This document shows positions 13,079 to 24,217 of a stretch of 64,000 nt of DNA, piece after piece (position 1 is the first letter of the stretch; each line of letters opens with the position of its first letter). The position numbers and the translations under genes are program-made. Below the pieces are notes generated by a model that was given only the letters and a program-made list of their open reading frames with translations, did no database searches and was not told the origin of the DNA. Source of the DNA: Cryptomeria japonica. Taxonomy: Eukaryota; Streptophyta; Pinopsida; Cupressales; Cupressaceae. The stretch covers positions 145,492,476-145,556,475 of the forward strand of contig NC_081413.1 of assembly GCF_030272615.1 (NCBI RefSeq), given 5' to 3'.

Positions 13079-16000
13079 TTACTCCTGGAAGCCTAAGAAC
13101 AAATAGGGGTACAACCCTCTCATCTGTGCAACTTCCTCTGAAGTGGCCGAAGAATCATCATTTCGATCCCATTGAACCCTTACCTGCTCTACGTCCCAAA
13201 CCTTCAAGGTCAGCCCCAATGCTGAAGAATGGACACGGGCTCTAGAGAAAGCTACCCTTCCTCTACCTACAATGAATGCCAATCCAAAACATATGTCACA
13301 TCAGGGTAATAAGGCCTCAAAACTGATACATGAAACACATCATGGATGTGGGACAAGCTGGGAGGCAAGGCTAGGTGATAAGCTACAAGACCAATCCTCT
13401 GCAATATCTTGAATGGTCCAACAAAGAGAGACACCAACTTAGAGCCTTTTCCATATCAGATAGGACTCTTTCGCGGACGTACTCTCAAAAATACCTTGTC
13501 AACCACTGAAAATTGACGATCAACCTGATGAGCATCTGCATATTTCTTCTGTCTATCCTGTGTTGCTTCCATATGATCTCTAATATGCCGCACCTGCTGC
13601 TCCAAATCCTACAACATCTCTGATCCAAGAAACACCCTGTCCTCTAATCTGTCCCAACTCAAGGGTGTATGACATGGGCGACCATATAATTCCTAGAAAG
13701 GAGAGATACCAATCAAACTATGATATCCATTATTGTATGCAAACTCAACCAAATGCATGTACTCCTCCCATATAGATTGTTTATCCATGACATACATCCT
13801 CAACATGTCCTCCAACACCTGGTTAACCCTCTCTATCTAGCCATCTATCTTTGGATGATATGCTGAAATAAAGTTCAGTTGTTCTCCCAAATCATATTGA
13901 AGGGCTCTCCAAAATGCTAAAGTGAACATCGGGTCATGATCTGATATGATCCATTGAGGAATACCATGTAACCTCACTAACTACTCCATGAAGATATGAG
14001 TCATTGACTCTGCTATGTAGGAAGATCTGACTGGAAAGAAACGAGCTACCTTGGTCAACGTATCAATGATGACCATAATATCATCATGATGACATGAAGA
14101 CATAGGAAAACCAATGGTGAATTCTATAGATATGATGTCCCATTTCAACTCTGAAATTAGGTTCGACTGCAAAAAACCTACTGGATGTCAGTGCTCTGTC
14201 GTCACCCACCGAAACTAAGAAACATGATACATAATCTTCTATGTCTGTGCTCATACCTTCCCAATGATATAGTTGTTGTAAATCCATATGCATCTTCTTC
14301 ACACCTGGATGTGCTGAGTAAGGTGCACGATGAGCCTCTGATAGAATCAATGCTCAAAGATCATCTGCAAGTGGAACATAGATATGCCCCAAGTGATGAA
14401 GAAGGTCATCAGACTCTATTGAATATCTTGTATACCTACCATCCAAAGGCCTCCCTGAAGCAATCTCCTCTCTAACCTCCTAATACCAAGCATCCACTGG
14501 AAGCACACTGAGAATATGGCTCCTCAAATCAACACTGAGAACCACTATTGATACCTCATGCCTCATGTGGCTCAATGCATCTGCTACCACATTCTCCTTA
14601 CCTTGTATATACTTCACCTCAAAGTTATACTCACACAAAAAATCCATCCAATGTAGCTATTTGGCATTCAGATTTGGTTGCATAAAGATATACTACAAAC
14701 TATGGTGATCACTGTGCAACTCAAATCAATGCCCAACAAGAAAATGCCTCCATCTAACCAGCACATGAACAACTGTCGCTAAATCAAAATCATGAGGGGG
14801 TAGTTCAACTAATGATCTTTGATTTTACATGACTCATAGGAAATCACACATCCATCCTACATGAGAACTGCTCCAAGGCCCTCCAAAGATGCATCTGTGC
14901 ACACTACAAAATCACCCAAAGGATTTGGAATTGCTACAATAGGTGCACTGGTCAAACGCTCCTTCAGAATCTGAAAAGTTGTCTCACACTACTCTAGCCA
15001 AATAAACTTCTTCCCTTTCCTCTGAAGAGAAGTAATAGGATGTGTAATCCTAGAGAAATCCTGAACAAAATGTCGATAATAGCCCACAAGTCCCATAAAT
15101 CTATGTACCTCGCCAACATTTGTGGGTGTTGGAAAATCCACAATTTCCTGAATCTTAGAGGGATCAACTATGATGCCCTCTCTTGAAATAACATGGCCAA
15201 GATATTTCACCTGAGACTAGAAAAAATCACACTTCACCACATTGGCATATAAGTAATTCTCACGGAGCCATTGTAAAACTAGCCGCATATGCTCCTCATG
15301 CTCCTCCTCTATTCTTAAATATATTAAAATGTCATCCAGAAACATGAGAAATTTTTTTTCGAGATAGGTCTTGAACACTCCATTCATCAAACTCATAAAA
15401 ACTGATGGAGCATTTTTCAACCCAAAAGGCACCACTATAAACTCATAATGACCATACCTTGTGCGAAAACCTATACGATGAATGTTTGCCTCATGAATCT
15501 GTAACTGATGATATCCAAACTTGAGGTCTATCTTAGAAAATACCTTCACATCCTTAATCTAATCAAACAAATCATTGATCCTCGACAAAGGATAATGGTT
15601 CTTCACTATCACCTTATTCAATTGTCTATAATCAATGCACATCAGAAGAGACCCATCCTTCTTCTTCACAAACAACACTAGCCCACCCCAAGGTGAAACA
15701 CTAGGCCTAATGAATCCCTTCACCAACAACTCCTCTAGCTACAATCTCAACTCACTCAACTCCTAAGTGGTCATCTGATAGGGAGCCTTAGATATAGGAT
15801 CTACTCCTGGAATCAAATCTATCCTAAAATCAATATCGCGCTTTGACAACATACCTATAATCTCACTCAGGAACACATTTGAGAACTCCTGCAAAATAGG
15901 ATGACAAGCAAAGACATCATCTTGACTCTCACCCTCATCCAACTCATCCACTATAACAGCAAAAAGCTGACAACCCTTGTGCATGCAACACTTCATTTGC

Positions 16001-16430
16001 ATCGTAGAAATCATGCGAAGAGAAATAGGTTGCCGAATATCTACTAACTCCATACTTTTCCTGCTATCATCCAAATACTGCACTCTCTTACCATGACAAT
16101 TAATCCTAGCCTAATGTGACTCAAGAAAATCCATACCTAACACCACTCCATAAGATCCAAAAGATAAGACACAAAAATGCACCGTGGTAGAGAGCACACC
16201 CAAATCTAAAACATAACCATGCACAAGGGAATCCACATCCATCTTGGATCCCGTGGCCAACTCAACCTACCACCTATCATCCTGCTTGGCCATAGCAATC
16301 CCGCATCTCTCTACTAAAGAAGGAGAAATAAAAGAATCAAAAGCTCCAAAATCAAACATTACCAAGAAAGAGATACCACCTATCTCACCTGTAGTCTCAA
16401 CAACTGTGCCCTAATGCTTGGCCTGATGGT
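13079..16430 (-). pseudogene. Tekay/Del-like chromovirus pol: protease, RT, RNase H, integrase, chromodomain
   Basis: Reading leftwards on the reverse strand. Protease is near 16360-16110 with DFGAFDSF, where the catalytic DSGA has lost its serine, and a later VVLGMDFL. RT is at 15780-14990 with FSKIDLKFGYHQ, VPFGLKNAPSVFM and FLDDILIY, then YLGHVIS and GLVGYYRHFV. RNase H is at 15000-14520 with CTDASLEGLGAVL and GKENVVADALS. Integrase is at 14420-13400 with HPGVKKM, VIIDTLTKVARF, IISDHDPMF and YHPKIDG; the first catalytic aspartate position reads E. The C-terminus at 13190-13079 has RVQWDRNDD and YPYLF, like the truncated chromodomain that helps Del/Tekay elements target chromatin. Several stops and frameshifts break it. 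Confidence 0.85.
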
Positions 16431-17880
16431 TATCCACTACCGCAAAAACATGATGGGATCTATAAGCATCACCAACCATAGGATCTGAAGTTGTGGGTCT
16501 TTGTACTAACATCTATGTGGATCTCAAAGGACACTAACATGCATAGTGACCTAACTAACCACATGTAAAACAACTCCCTCTAGTGAAAGCTCGATCAACC
16601 GAGGGGGCACTAGATTGTTGCACACTACCTCTACTAGACTATTGAACACTCTGAGCTGGCTGGGAGGGAATTGATCATCTATCACGCTGCCTACCATGAT
16701 CCCTGTCTTTCTCTAATTTCGCTCCATGCATAAAGTTTAGACCCTTAAAATTATTCTTTTGATATCACTAACTATGTCAGAAAGAAAAAGGATAGCTCCT
16801 AGCTTGTCCTGAGAACTGAGACTGAGCACCTCTCACAACCAATATTGAAGATGGAGCACTAACAGTTTATGCATCCGATGTACCTCTCAATGCCAAGGCT
16901 AGCTTATCCTCAATGAACTGTGCCTTCTCCACCTCTACCTCTATAGACTTGGGTTCGATAACCCAAAAATCACCACCAATGCAGTCATTAAGACCCCTAA
17001 CAAAATGTTGCACAAGAATCACATCATCATCTACAATCCTAGACTACCTAAGCTCAAATAATTTATTCTCATACTGCTCAATTGACATGTTTTGCTACCT
17101 CAAATCATGGAACTCATCAGCCCTACGCTACCTCCAAATATCTGAGAGAAAATGAGCATGGAAATTCTCAAGGAACAATTCCCATGATACTATAATAATG
17201 TCCTAATGAAGATTCTTCTCCTCTATACGCCACCAAGTGGAAGAAAAATCTCAAAGATGCATAATTGCACATCTAGCCTTGGTATTACTACCATACAGAT
17301 TCATGGAAAAACACCTACCCAAATCAAGCAACCAAGTCTCCACCTCCAATCCATTGCTAGAACCATCAAAAGTAGGGGACGAGACCTAAGAAGATCTCTC
17401 ATATGACCAACTATAACTGCATCCTGATCCACTACAACATTTGCCCTCCTATGAGGTGAACGTGAATGATCCCTCTCATGTTCCTAATACTCAACTCTAT
17501 CCTCATGGTCAGAAAGCTGAGACTCCTCCTGATGATTCCCCTCCTATCCTAGTCCCATTTGCTTAAGGAGATTTAGAAGTGTCACAACTAATTGTGGAAT
17601 TGCATCACCATCTCCTTAATCCCACTGCTTCTGCTCCTCGTGGTGTGACTTTTCAGAAACCTCGGGATGAGGATTTTGATGAGAACCCATATGACCACCA
17701 CGACCATGACCATGACCTCTACTTCTAGCAAGAATCTTGTGTAACCATGATGCAAAAGATACTATAAGAAACAATCTAGGGCAAGTAAGAAAAACAAATA
17801 ACAAGCAGGGGTAAACCAATGGGCTACCGCATGCTATTGTGCTAATTTGCATAATGGGCTCATATAAAACCATAGTACCC
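16431..17880 (-). pseudogene. Tekay-like chromovirus gag
   Basis: Region between primer site and protease on the reverse strand. A zinc knuckle is readable near 16530-16575: C-F-T-C-G, then L-G-H-Y-A, then C, with two stops inside. A Gly/His/Arg-rich segment near 17680-17740 (SRGHGHGRGGHMG) lies close to the N-terminus. The capsid part is broken by many stops and I could not follow one frame through it. Identity rests on position and the knuckle. Confidence 0.6.
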
Positions 17881-17893
17881 AGTGTATGAAAAT

Positions 17894-17907
17894 GGACTCT
17901 AATACCA
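17894..17907 (-). other. Primer binding site, initiator Met tRNA type
   Basis: Reverse strand TGGTATTAGAGTCC, two nucleotides from the LTR end CATTACA. It matches the TGGTATCAGAGCC class with two changes and fixes the 5' end of the reverse-strand element. Confidence 0.75.
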
Positions 17908-17909
17908 GA

Positions 17910-17928
17910 TGTAATGCCTGTTAGAGAT
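17910..17928 (-). mobile_element. First bases of the Tekay-like 5' LTR, cut by copia A
   Basis: TGTAATGCCTGTTAGAG matches the LTR edge at 4894 with two differences over 17 bp. The remaining LTR must lie beyond copia A, outside the window. The last five bases (GAGAT) should be the copia A target duplication. Confidence 0.7.
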
Positions 17929-19155
17929 TGTTGGACATTGCTGCTGCTATGATATGTTTTTGTCATTGATGTCAACATATTCCTGTGATTTTCTTTGGTG
18001 ATTGCAGAATGAGAAGACCTTATGATCCAGTTTGCAGTTTTGCTTTGCAGAGCTTGGTATTTCCTCTAGTATATTCTTGTGTGATCTGATATTGAGCTGA
18101 GATTTTGGGATATTATTTGGGATGTTTTTGTGTATCTTCATTTTAGATGGATCATGATTTGGTACTCCACAAGTTATCTTTCTTTGTGACAGTTGTTGAT
18201 TGGTTGTGTTCTTGAGTTTTAGATGTTCATCAATGAAGATTTGATAAGTGTTGTTGGTGCAGTTATTTTTAATGATTCTAACATTCTTGTTGGTGTTTCC
18301 TAATTGTGTCTATTTGTTTTGATGATCCACATTGATCATTGTGTGAGTTATTGGTGGTTTTCATAAGCTGGTGATGTTCTTCATGTTATGCGGTATTTCT
18401 GGTGGTGTAGCATGTTGCAATTGATCTTGACGTGATTTCCAGTGGAGTTGTGCATTTGGGAATTTGAATTAGGTCCATGTTATGTCATGCAAATCATTAT
18501 ATTGGTGTGGTGGTCTATCTTTATATCATATGATGTAATTTTATAATTATGAGTTGAGGCTTTAGCCGACCTTGTTGTCAAGGTTGATGATTTATATAAA
18601 TAGGTGATATTATCTTGTAATTTGTGTGTCGTGGTTGTGTTTGCCTTATCAAAGAGTGGTGTATGTGTGAACAATGATTCATCCTTTGACATTATGACTG
18701 AGTAGAGATTGGTGTTACATTGAGGACAATTGTGCTTAACCAGACCTGTAATCAGGAATTTGGAGATGCTATTCTTTCAATTCATTCCTTTTGGATTGTA
18801 GTCGAAATCTTGGTGTAAGTTAGTGAGACTTCCCTGAGGGTTACCGCCTTCTGAGCTATTATATTTTGAGAAATGATCTCTGGGCAGTTTGCCTAAATGC
18901 ATGTGCATTCCCCATTATAATATTTTCACATACTACTATAAAGTATCATTTTAGTATGGGTAGGTTCCCACCGTGATTTTTCCCTAAACTAGGCTTTCCA
19001 CATCAAAATCTTGGTGTTATGTGTTGTACTTTCAATTTACTTATCTTTGTTATTACTACAGTTTATCAAATCTATATTTATGATTAATTTTGTAGATCCA
19101 GTGAAGACTAATTCACCTCCCCCCTCTTAGTCTTCCTTCATTGTTTTTACCAACA
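17929..19155 (+). mobile_element. Copia A 5' LTR
   Basis: 1227 bp, TGTTGGACATTG ... ACCAACA. It is followed at once by ATTAGTATCAGATATAG, a worn initiator-tRNA primer site, and then a copia gag. Its 3' third is related to the solo LTR at 2559-3753. The matching 3' LTR is outside the window. Confidence 0.85.
18593..18603 (+). promoter_or_regulatory. TATA box of copia A LTR
   Basis: TATATAAATAG, about 560 bp before the LTR end, a position usual for a U3/R promoter. Confidence 0.6.
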
Positions 19156-19211
19156 ATTAGTATCAGATATAGATCCTCCGGAAGAAACCTAACTGCTTGA
19201 GTAGATCCAAG

Positions 19212-19660
19212 ATGGCAGTTGCATGTGTTATCTTTAAGAAGGACAAACTAAGATTTGATTGCAGTAACTATGCTATATGGAAGAACCAGATGGAAGTGCA
19301 CTTGAAATGTCTTGGAGAAGATTACTAGAAGATTACAAAGAATGCCTATTCTTCTCCTCTGAATGGACCTATTACTGCTGATGAGATCAAGGAAGCTCAA
19401 CATAATATTAGAGCGAAGGAAGCATTGATGAGTGCCTTGACTGATTTAGAAATGAGAAATATAATGGGACTTCAGACCGCACATGAGATGTGGGAAAAAC
19501 TTGAAATCCTATATGAAGGTGACAAACAAGTGAAAGTTGCTAAGTTACAGAGTTTGAAAGGAAAGTATGAGATGCTGAAGATGGGAGATGATGAGAACAT
19601 ACACTCTTTCATGGCTAAGGTGAATGATCCTTTCCTAGGTATTACATGTGTCGATGGAAC
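19212..19660 (+). pseudogene. Copia A gag, N-terminal part
   Basis: Starts ATG at 19212 and encodes a capsid of the UBN2 copia type: NYAIWKNQMEVHL, then TAHEMWEKLEILYEGD, then LKGKYEMLKMGDDENIHSFM. A stop sits at 19325-19327 where the family has Trp or another residue (DY*KIT). The frame is cut after codon Gly of VDG by the Tat-like element at 19661 and resumes in frame at 45669, so both halves were one gene when that element arrived. Confidence 0.85.
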
Positions 19661-21054
19661 GTATAAAAATGACCATATTCCTAAATGAATATTTTATGTT
19701 CATTTCTCTATTTAATTAAATCCAATTTAATTAAATCACCCACATTGCTCTATTTAAATTAAAGAAAATTACTCAATTTATTTAGATTAAATTCACTAGG
19801 CCTCTTTTGACATTTAATGAATAAATCATTTTATTCAATTAAATCCCTTCTATCCACTTTTAATTAAATTCAAATTTAATTAAATAGTTTATCCTAAATT
19901 GAATAAATCTAATTTATTTGATTTCCCCAAATTACAAACAAATTGAATTAAATTCATTTTATTCAATTAAATCCTATTATTTCTTCATCCACTTGCAAAA
20001 TCCTACATCTCCCACTTGCTTCCTAAACCCTATTCCTAACCCCTTCTAGACTCTTCTAATAACTTCTAAATTAACCTAAACTTTGTCACATCCCTAAGCA
20101 AGGGGAAGTCACTTCTCAAAACCTCAAAGTCTTTGAAAACCCTTAAAGGCTTCAATCACTTAACTTTGAAAGTCTCCCAAACCATTAATGGTTAACTCAA
20201 CCTCCATGTAACCCAAGGGTCTCACCAAACATTTATTTCTTTGACCATGGTTATCCTTAATCTTTTGCACAAGAGTTTATCCTTTGGGTAAAAGCTTTAT
20301 CAAATGGGTAGTCCTAACTTAACCATAACCCTTACCCCCTAAGATAACCATGAGGTCTTCTCAAGCATTTAATGCTTCTTACATCTCCTCTCAACCAACC
20401 TTATGTTGACAATTGTCACCATTTCATTGGTGCCAATTGTAAACATGGATTCCCAACTTTCAAACTTAACCCTTGATTAAGTCTTTCAATCCTGGCCATC
20501 CATTGCCCTATTTTTGCTATAAATAGAGCTCTCATTCCTCCATTTTTCATCATCCAAGTCTTTAGCATCACACTTATACTAAAATCCATCCAAGCTTTAA
20601 TCTATCATTTTTGCTCATCACTTAGCCTCTCTTTTCAATAGGAATTAATCTAAATATGCATGTTTAGAGTATTTTCCTTATCATTTAGCTTAATCATAGA
20701 CTAATATAGCATGATAGGATAGTCTTGTTACTAATCTTGTCATCGTATAAACTAGTTTATTGCATTTATAGGATCATGTATAACTTAGGATGCATTTCAT
20801 CTTAAAAATCAACCAAAGCATCCCTCATTTTTGCATTTGTCATCCCTAAACCACTTTGCTCAGTGATCTGAGAGCAGAGAAATTGGTTTGAGGGACCTTG
20901 TGAGATAGAGAACCATGGAAGCAACCTTGGGAAGCTGTGCCATACTTCATGACTCCATAGCTTGCACCAAGAAGTCCTATGGGTGTGTGAGCAAGGCTCC
21001 TTAGGCTTCATTTTCCACATTTTAGGTTCTATCGACCCGCTTTTCCCGCATACA
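19661..21054 (+). mobile_element. Tat/Ogre-like element, 5' LTR
   Basis: 1394 bp, nearly identical to the 3' LTR at 44222-45668. The first seven bases of the LTR (TGTAGAC) are missing, so it starts GTATAAAAATG right after the host GGAAC. It ends CCCGCATACA. Compared with the 3' copy it lacks 36 bp near 20197 and 12 bp near 20075, both at short direct repeats. Confidence 0.9.
20518..20526 (+). promoter_or_regulatory. TATA box of Tat-like 5' LTR
   Basis: TATAAATAG in the context CTATAAATAGAGCTC, identical in the 3' LTR. Strong plant TATA consensus and the likely start of the genomic transcript. Confidence 0.75.
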
Positions 21055-21058
21055 TTTC

Positions 21059-21078
21059 TGGTGCCCACCATGGGGCCC
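21059..21078 (+). other. Primer binding site of Tat-like element
   Basis: TGGTGCCCACCATGGGGCCC follows the LTR by four bases. It resembles the TGGCGCCCACCGTGGGGC-type sites of Ogre/Tat elements, with C-to-T and G-to-A changes at CpG positions. Confidence 0.75.
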
Positions 21079-21184
21079 GACCCCATATATCAAATCGGTT
21101 TTTAAATTTAACCACTCTTGCAGGTCCGTAGGAAACAAGAATCGGCGCGTGGGAAACATTTCCTAATGCATCCGGTTAACAGTC

Positions 21185-21430
21185 TAGCGCATCTCGCTTT
21201 CTGTTCAATGCATGGGGTTCATCATCTAGCGCGTGATGTCCTTAGGTTAGCGCATCGTCCTCACTAACATTTTCCTGTAGGTCTCGGTGCAAGAGGAAAA
21301 CAAAGTTGCGCATCCAAAAAATAGAGTAGCGCATGAGAAATAGAGAGCAGTGCATTAGAGAAATAGAGTAGCACATCATAGTCATTTTGTAGTGCGTACA
21401 GTCTGTTCTGTAGCACATCACGGACAGAAA
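21185..21430 (+). repeat. TAGCGCAT motif cluster 1
   Basis: Exact TAGCGCAT at 21185, 21248 and 21327; variants such as TAGCGCGT at 21227 and TAGCACATC near 21370 and 21413. Spacing is about 20-40 bases with unrelated sequence between. GCGC is kept although CpG is rare around it. Confidence 0.75.
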
Positions 21431-22929
21431 ACAGAGAGCTAATTTGTAACAGAAATTAAAATTTAGACTTGTAGAAGTCCACAGAATTCACTTTTTTTGC
21501 TAACTAATTGACTGGTTTTCTGCATGTTACTAACATTTGATTGTAGGTTTTGAGTCTATTTAGGCTAGAATTAAAGTAGTTTAAATTTTTACTAACTTTT
21601 CTAAGTTAGGCAAAATTCAAATTTCTTTTTTTTTCTTGTTTAAATAAAATTGAACTCATTGTTATTTTGGGCAAGTAAAATGAACAACAATAAAAAAATT
21701 TCTTGCTTTTCTAGGAGAAAATTTCTCAATTTGGGCTCTAAAAAGAACAACACAAATTTTCATTTTTGCAAAGGGTTTAAAAAGAGTTTCACCATCCTTT
21801 GGTGCATAAAAGGATTCACTTTAAATTGGGGCAAAGTAAAAAATCACACCCAGTCACAAAAGTTAGTTACAATCAAAGAGGGAAGTTATTCCCCTTTTGT
21901 TGATTTTCTTTTTCTTGACCAAATCGAAGTTTTGCTTTATTGAGCAAGTTCTTTTCCTAGATTAGATAATCACTAATTTAAGGAAATAAAATAAACACCA
22001 TATTTTTGTGAAGCAAAATCTCCATATAGATCTTAGAAAATCACTAAGTTGATAGGATAAAAAGAACAACTTGATTGCCTTGTCTCAAAAGTAGAAGGTA
22101 TATGCTCTCCCCTTAACTGGGTTATCAAAAAACTAGACTACTCTTATGCTTTCAGTATTTCAAGTAAATAAAACCCTTTAGCAGGCCTGCCTTCCCGAGG
22201 GGTTGAAATCAACTCTTAAAGCTATTTATGGCTGGTGTGAAGGGAATGACCCAAGTGGGAAATGACTTTGATGCTAAGTGTTCCAACCCACTACAATCAA
22301 AAGTGGAAAGTGATGAAAGTCCTTTTCAACGATTGCGCGCAGTGATTAGCCTTCCCCCAGTATCCTTGAGATACATAAAGCCTTTGTTCTAAAGGTTGGG
22401 AAGCCTCCTGAGGGAGTTTATCACTAACAGTTGAACAAGAAGCCTGATTATGAACCTTAGAAATAGAAACCTTGAGCCGAGTCAGTAACTAGACATTTGT
22501 AAAATCATAGTGCAAGGGTGGGGAAGAATCTGCCCCCAAGATTGCTCGCCATATATCTCCCAAGATAACTACTCAATTGTGAAGCAATTCACTTTGAGTT
22601 AATTTCTAGCAAAGGGCAAAAAAATGGGCGCCCTCTAGGGGGTGACACGGCTGTTTGAGCTGATGGAGTATCGAGACTAGTGGGCTATGGTATTACTCAT
22701 GACCCTTGAATAAAGAGTCTTTTTGAAAGTGTATTCATTGTAACCAAACCTATTAAAACATTGGGGATCTGAACACATCCTTGTAGAACGTACACTTACT
22801 GTCTAGATTAGGCAAAAATGGTTATGTATTTTGTGCTGTGTTTGCATTTGTTACTTCAGAAAATCATCCATAAACATTGAAAACCTAAAGGCAAAACACC
22901 AAAATCACATAAAACAGTCAAAACAGGAC

Positions 22930-23310
22930 AGTCTAGTACGTAAGAGCAACTTCTTAGCGCATGTGATACATCGTTTAGCGCATCAAACCTTCACTTTAGC
23001 GTGTCCAGTTTTAATAGTAGTGCTTTATCAAAATTTAGAAATAGTTAGAAATAGTTAGCGCGCCCAAAAAATAGTCTAGCATGTCAAAGCATCAGCTTAG
23101 CGTGTAGAAGTCAATATCTAGCGCATCAGGTTTATCAATTAGCACGTGGAAGGCTCATATTAGTGCATGACTTTTTGAACAAAATAGAAAACCAAATAAG
23201 CAGTCTAAAATAGTTAGAACATAGCCGGGGCAGCTTAGCACGTGTGGTCTTTTCCTTAGCACATTGAAAACTTTCTATAGCGCATCGCGTCTCTGTTTTA
23301 GCGCGTCATA
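22930..23310 (+). repeat. TAGCGCAT motif cluster 2
   Basis: Exact copies at 22955, 22976, 23119 and 23278, with many one-base variants (TAGCGTGT, TAGCACGT, TAGCGCGC, TAGCGCGT). Spacing is mostly about 20-25 bases. Confidence 0.75.
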
Positions 23311-24217
23311 GAAACTAGGAAAACAGGGGGCAAAACAATGGAAAATTTAGAAAATTTAGAAAGCATTTTTTGAGAGAATCCTTTCATCAGCTTCATCTTC
23401 ATCAAACTAGAGTATCAAAAACAAAGTGTTAAAAACTATTTCTTGAGCAAATTTCATGTCAAAACAAAAGTTGTTGAAGATCCAAAACTAATCGCACAAT
23501 AAAAATATCTATCCTATCAAAATTGGGAAACATCATCGCAAGTGACGAATAGGTCCTTTATCATCTCACGGATTATATCTCAAAAACACTTGTTCAAAAT
23601 CTCAGGTTGTCAAATCAGGTTTCCATATCAAGAGACTTTATCCATATCATTTGACACGCTTTGTCATGAGGGGGCATCTAAACCTTCACTTTGATAAAGT
23701 AAAACTTGAATTTTCAAAACAAGATCAAATAAATCCAAAACAATTCAAAGGAAACCATTGAATCACTCATGCATGACTAATCCCCATATTCTGAGAAGAA
23801 AGAATATTTATCATAACACCACATTGAAGAAACAACAACCAAGTTTTTCCAAATTTGTCAAAAGAAATAGATTTTTATACATCAATTGTCAACTCTTCAA
23901 ATCTCATCGAACATTCCTTCATCACGTCAAACTTTATATCTAGAACAAATCCAATGAATTTGACAAAGAGCCTTTGAAAACTAGGGAATATTGTCAAAAA
24001 TCTGCATTCAGTCAAATCATAAACCGTGGAGGAAGGATCAATTCAGCATTCTTTCCCGACAAGTGCATCACTTACAACACACCTTGATTTGAACCACCAA
24101 CCTCGGAGCAACATATCGAAGAGGATTTTGTCCCCTTTGTCATAGAAAGCTTCTACTAAAATGCTTGTCACTCACTCTCAATAAAACAAACAAAGTGAGG
24201 CACATGCAGAATCCAAT

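Larger units (their letters stand above)
21079..24217 (+). other. 3.1-kb leader of the Tat-like element
   Basis: Between primer site and gag there is no recognised domain. ORFs of 97 (21650-21943) and 75 codons (22831-23058) look like chance. Ogre elements can carry an extra ORF here; I cannot show one. The notable content is two clusters of TAGCGCAT-like motifs (see the repeat entries). 21430-22900 shows nothing I can name. Confidence 0.6.

Noticed and set aside
20802-21086. 94-codon reverse ORF across the Tat 5' LTR end, repeated at 45416-45649
   Set aside because: Present twice only because LTRs are repeats; it crosses the LTR edge and primer site and has no known domain.
21185-23310. CRISPR-like array
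   Set aside because: The repeated core is only about eight bases, degenerate, with unequal spacers, in a plant retrotransposon leader.
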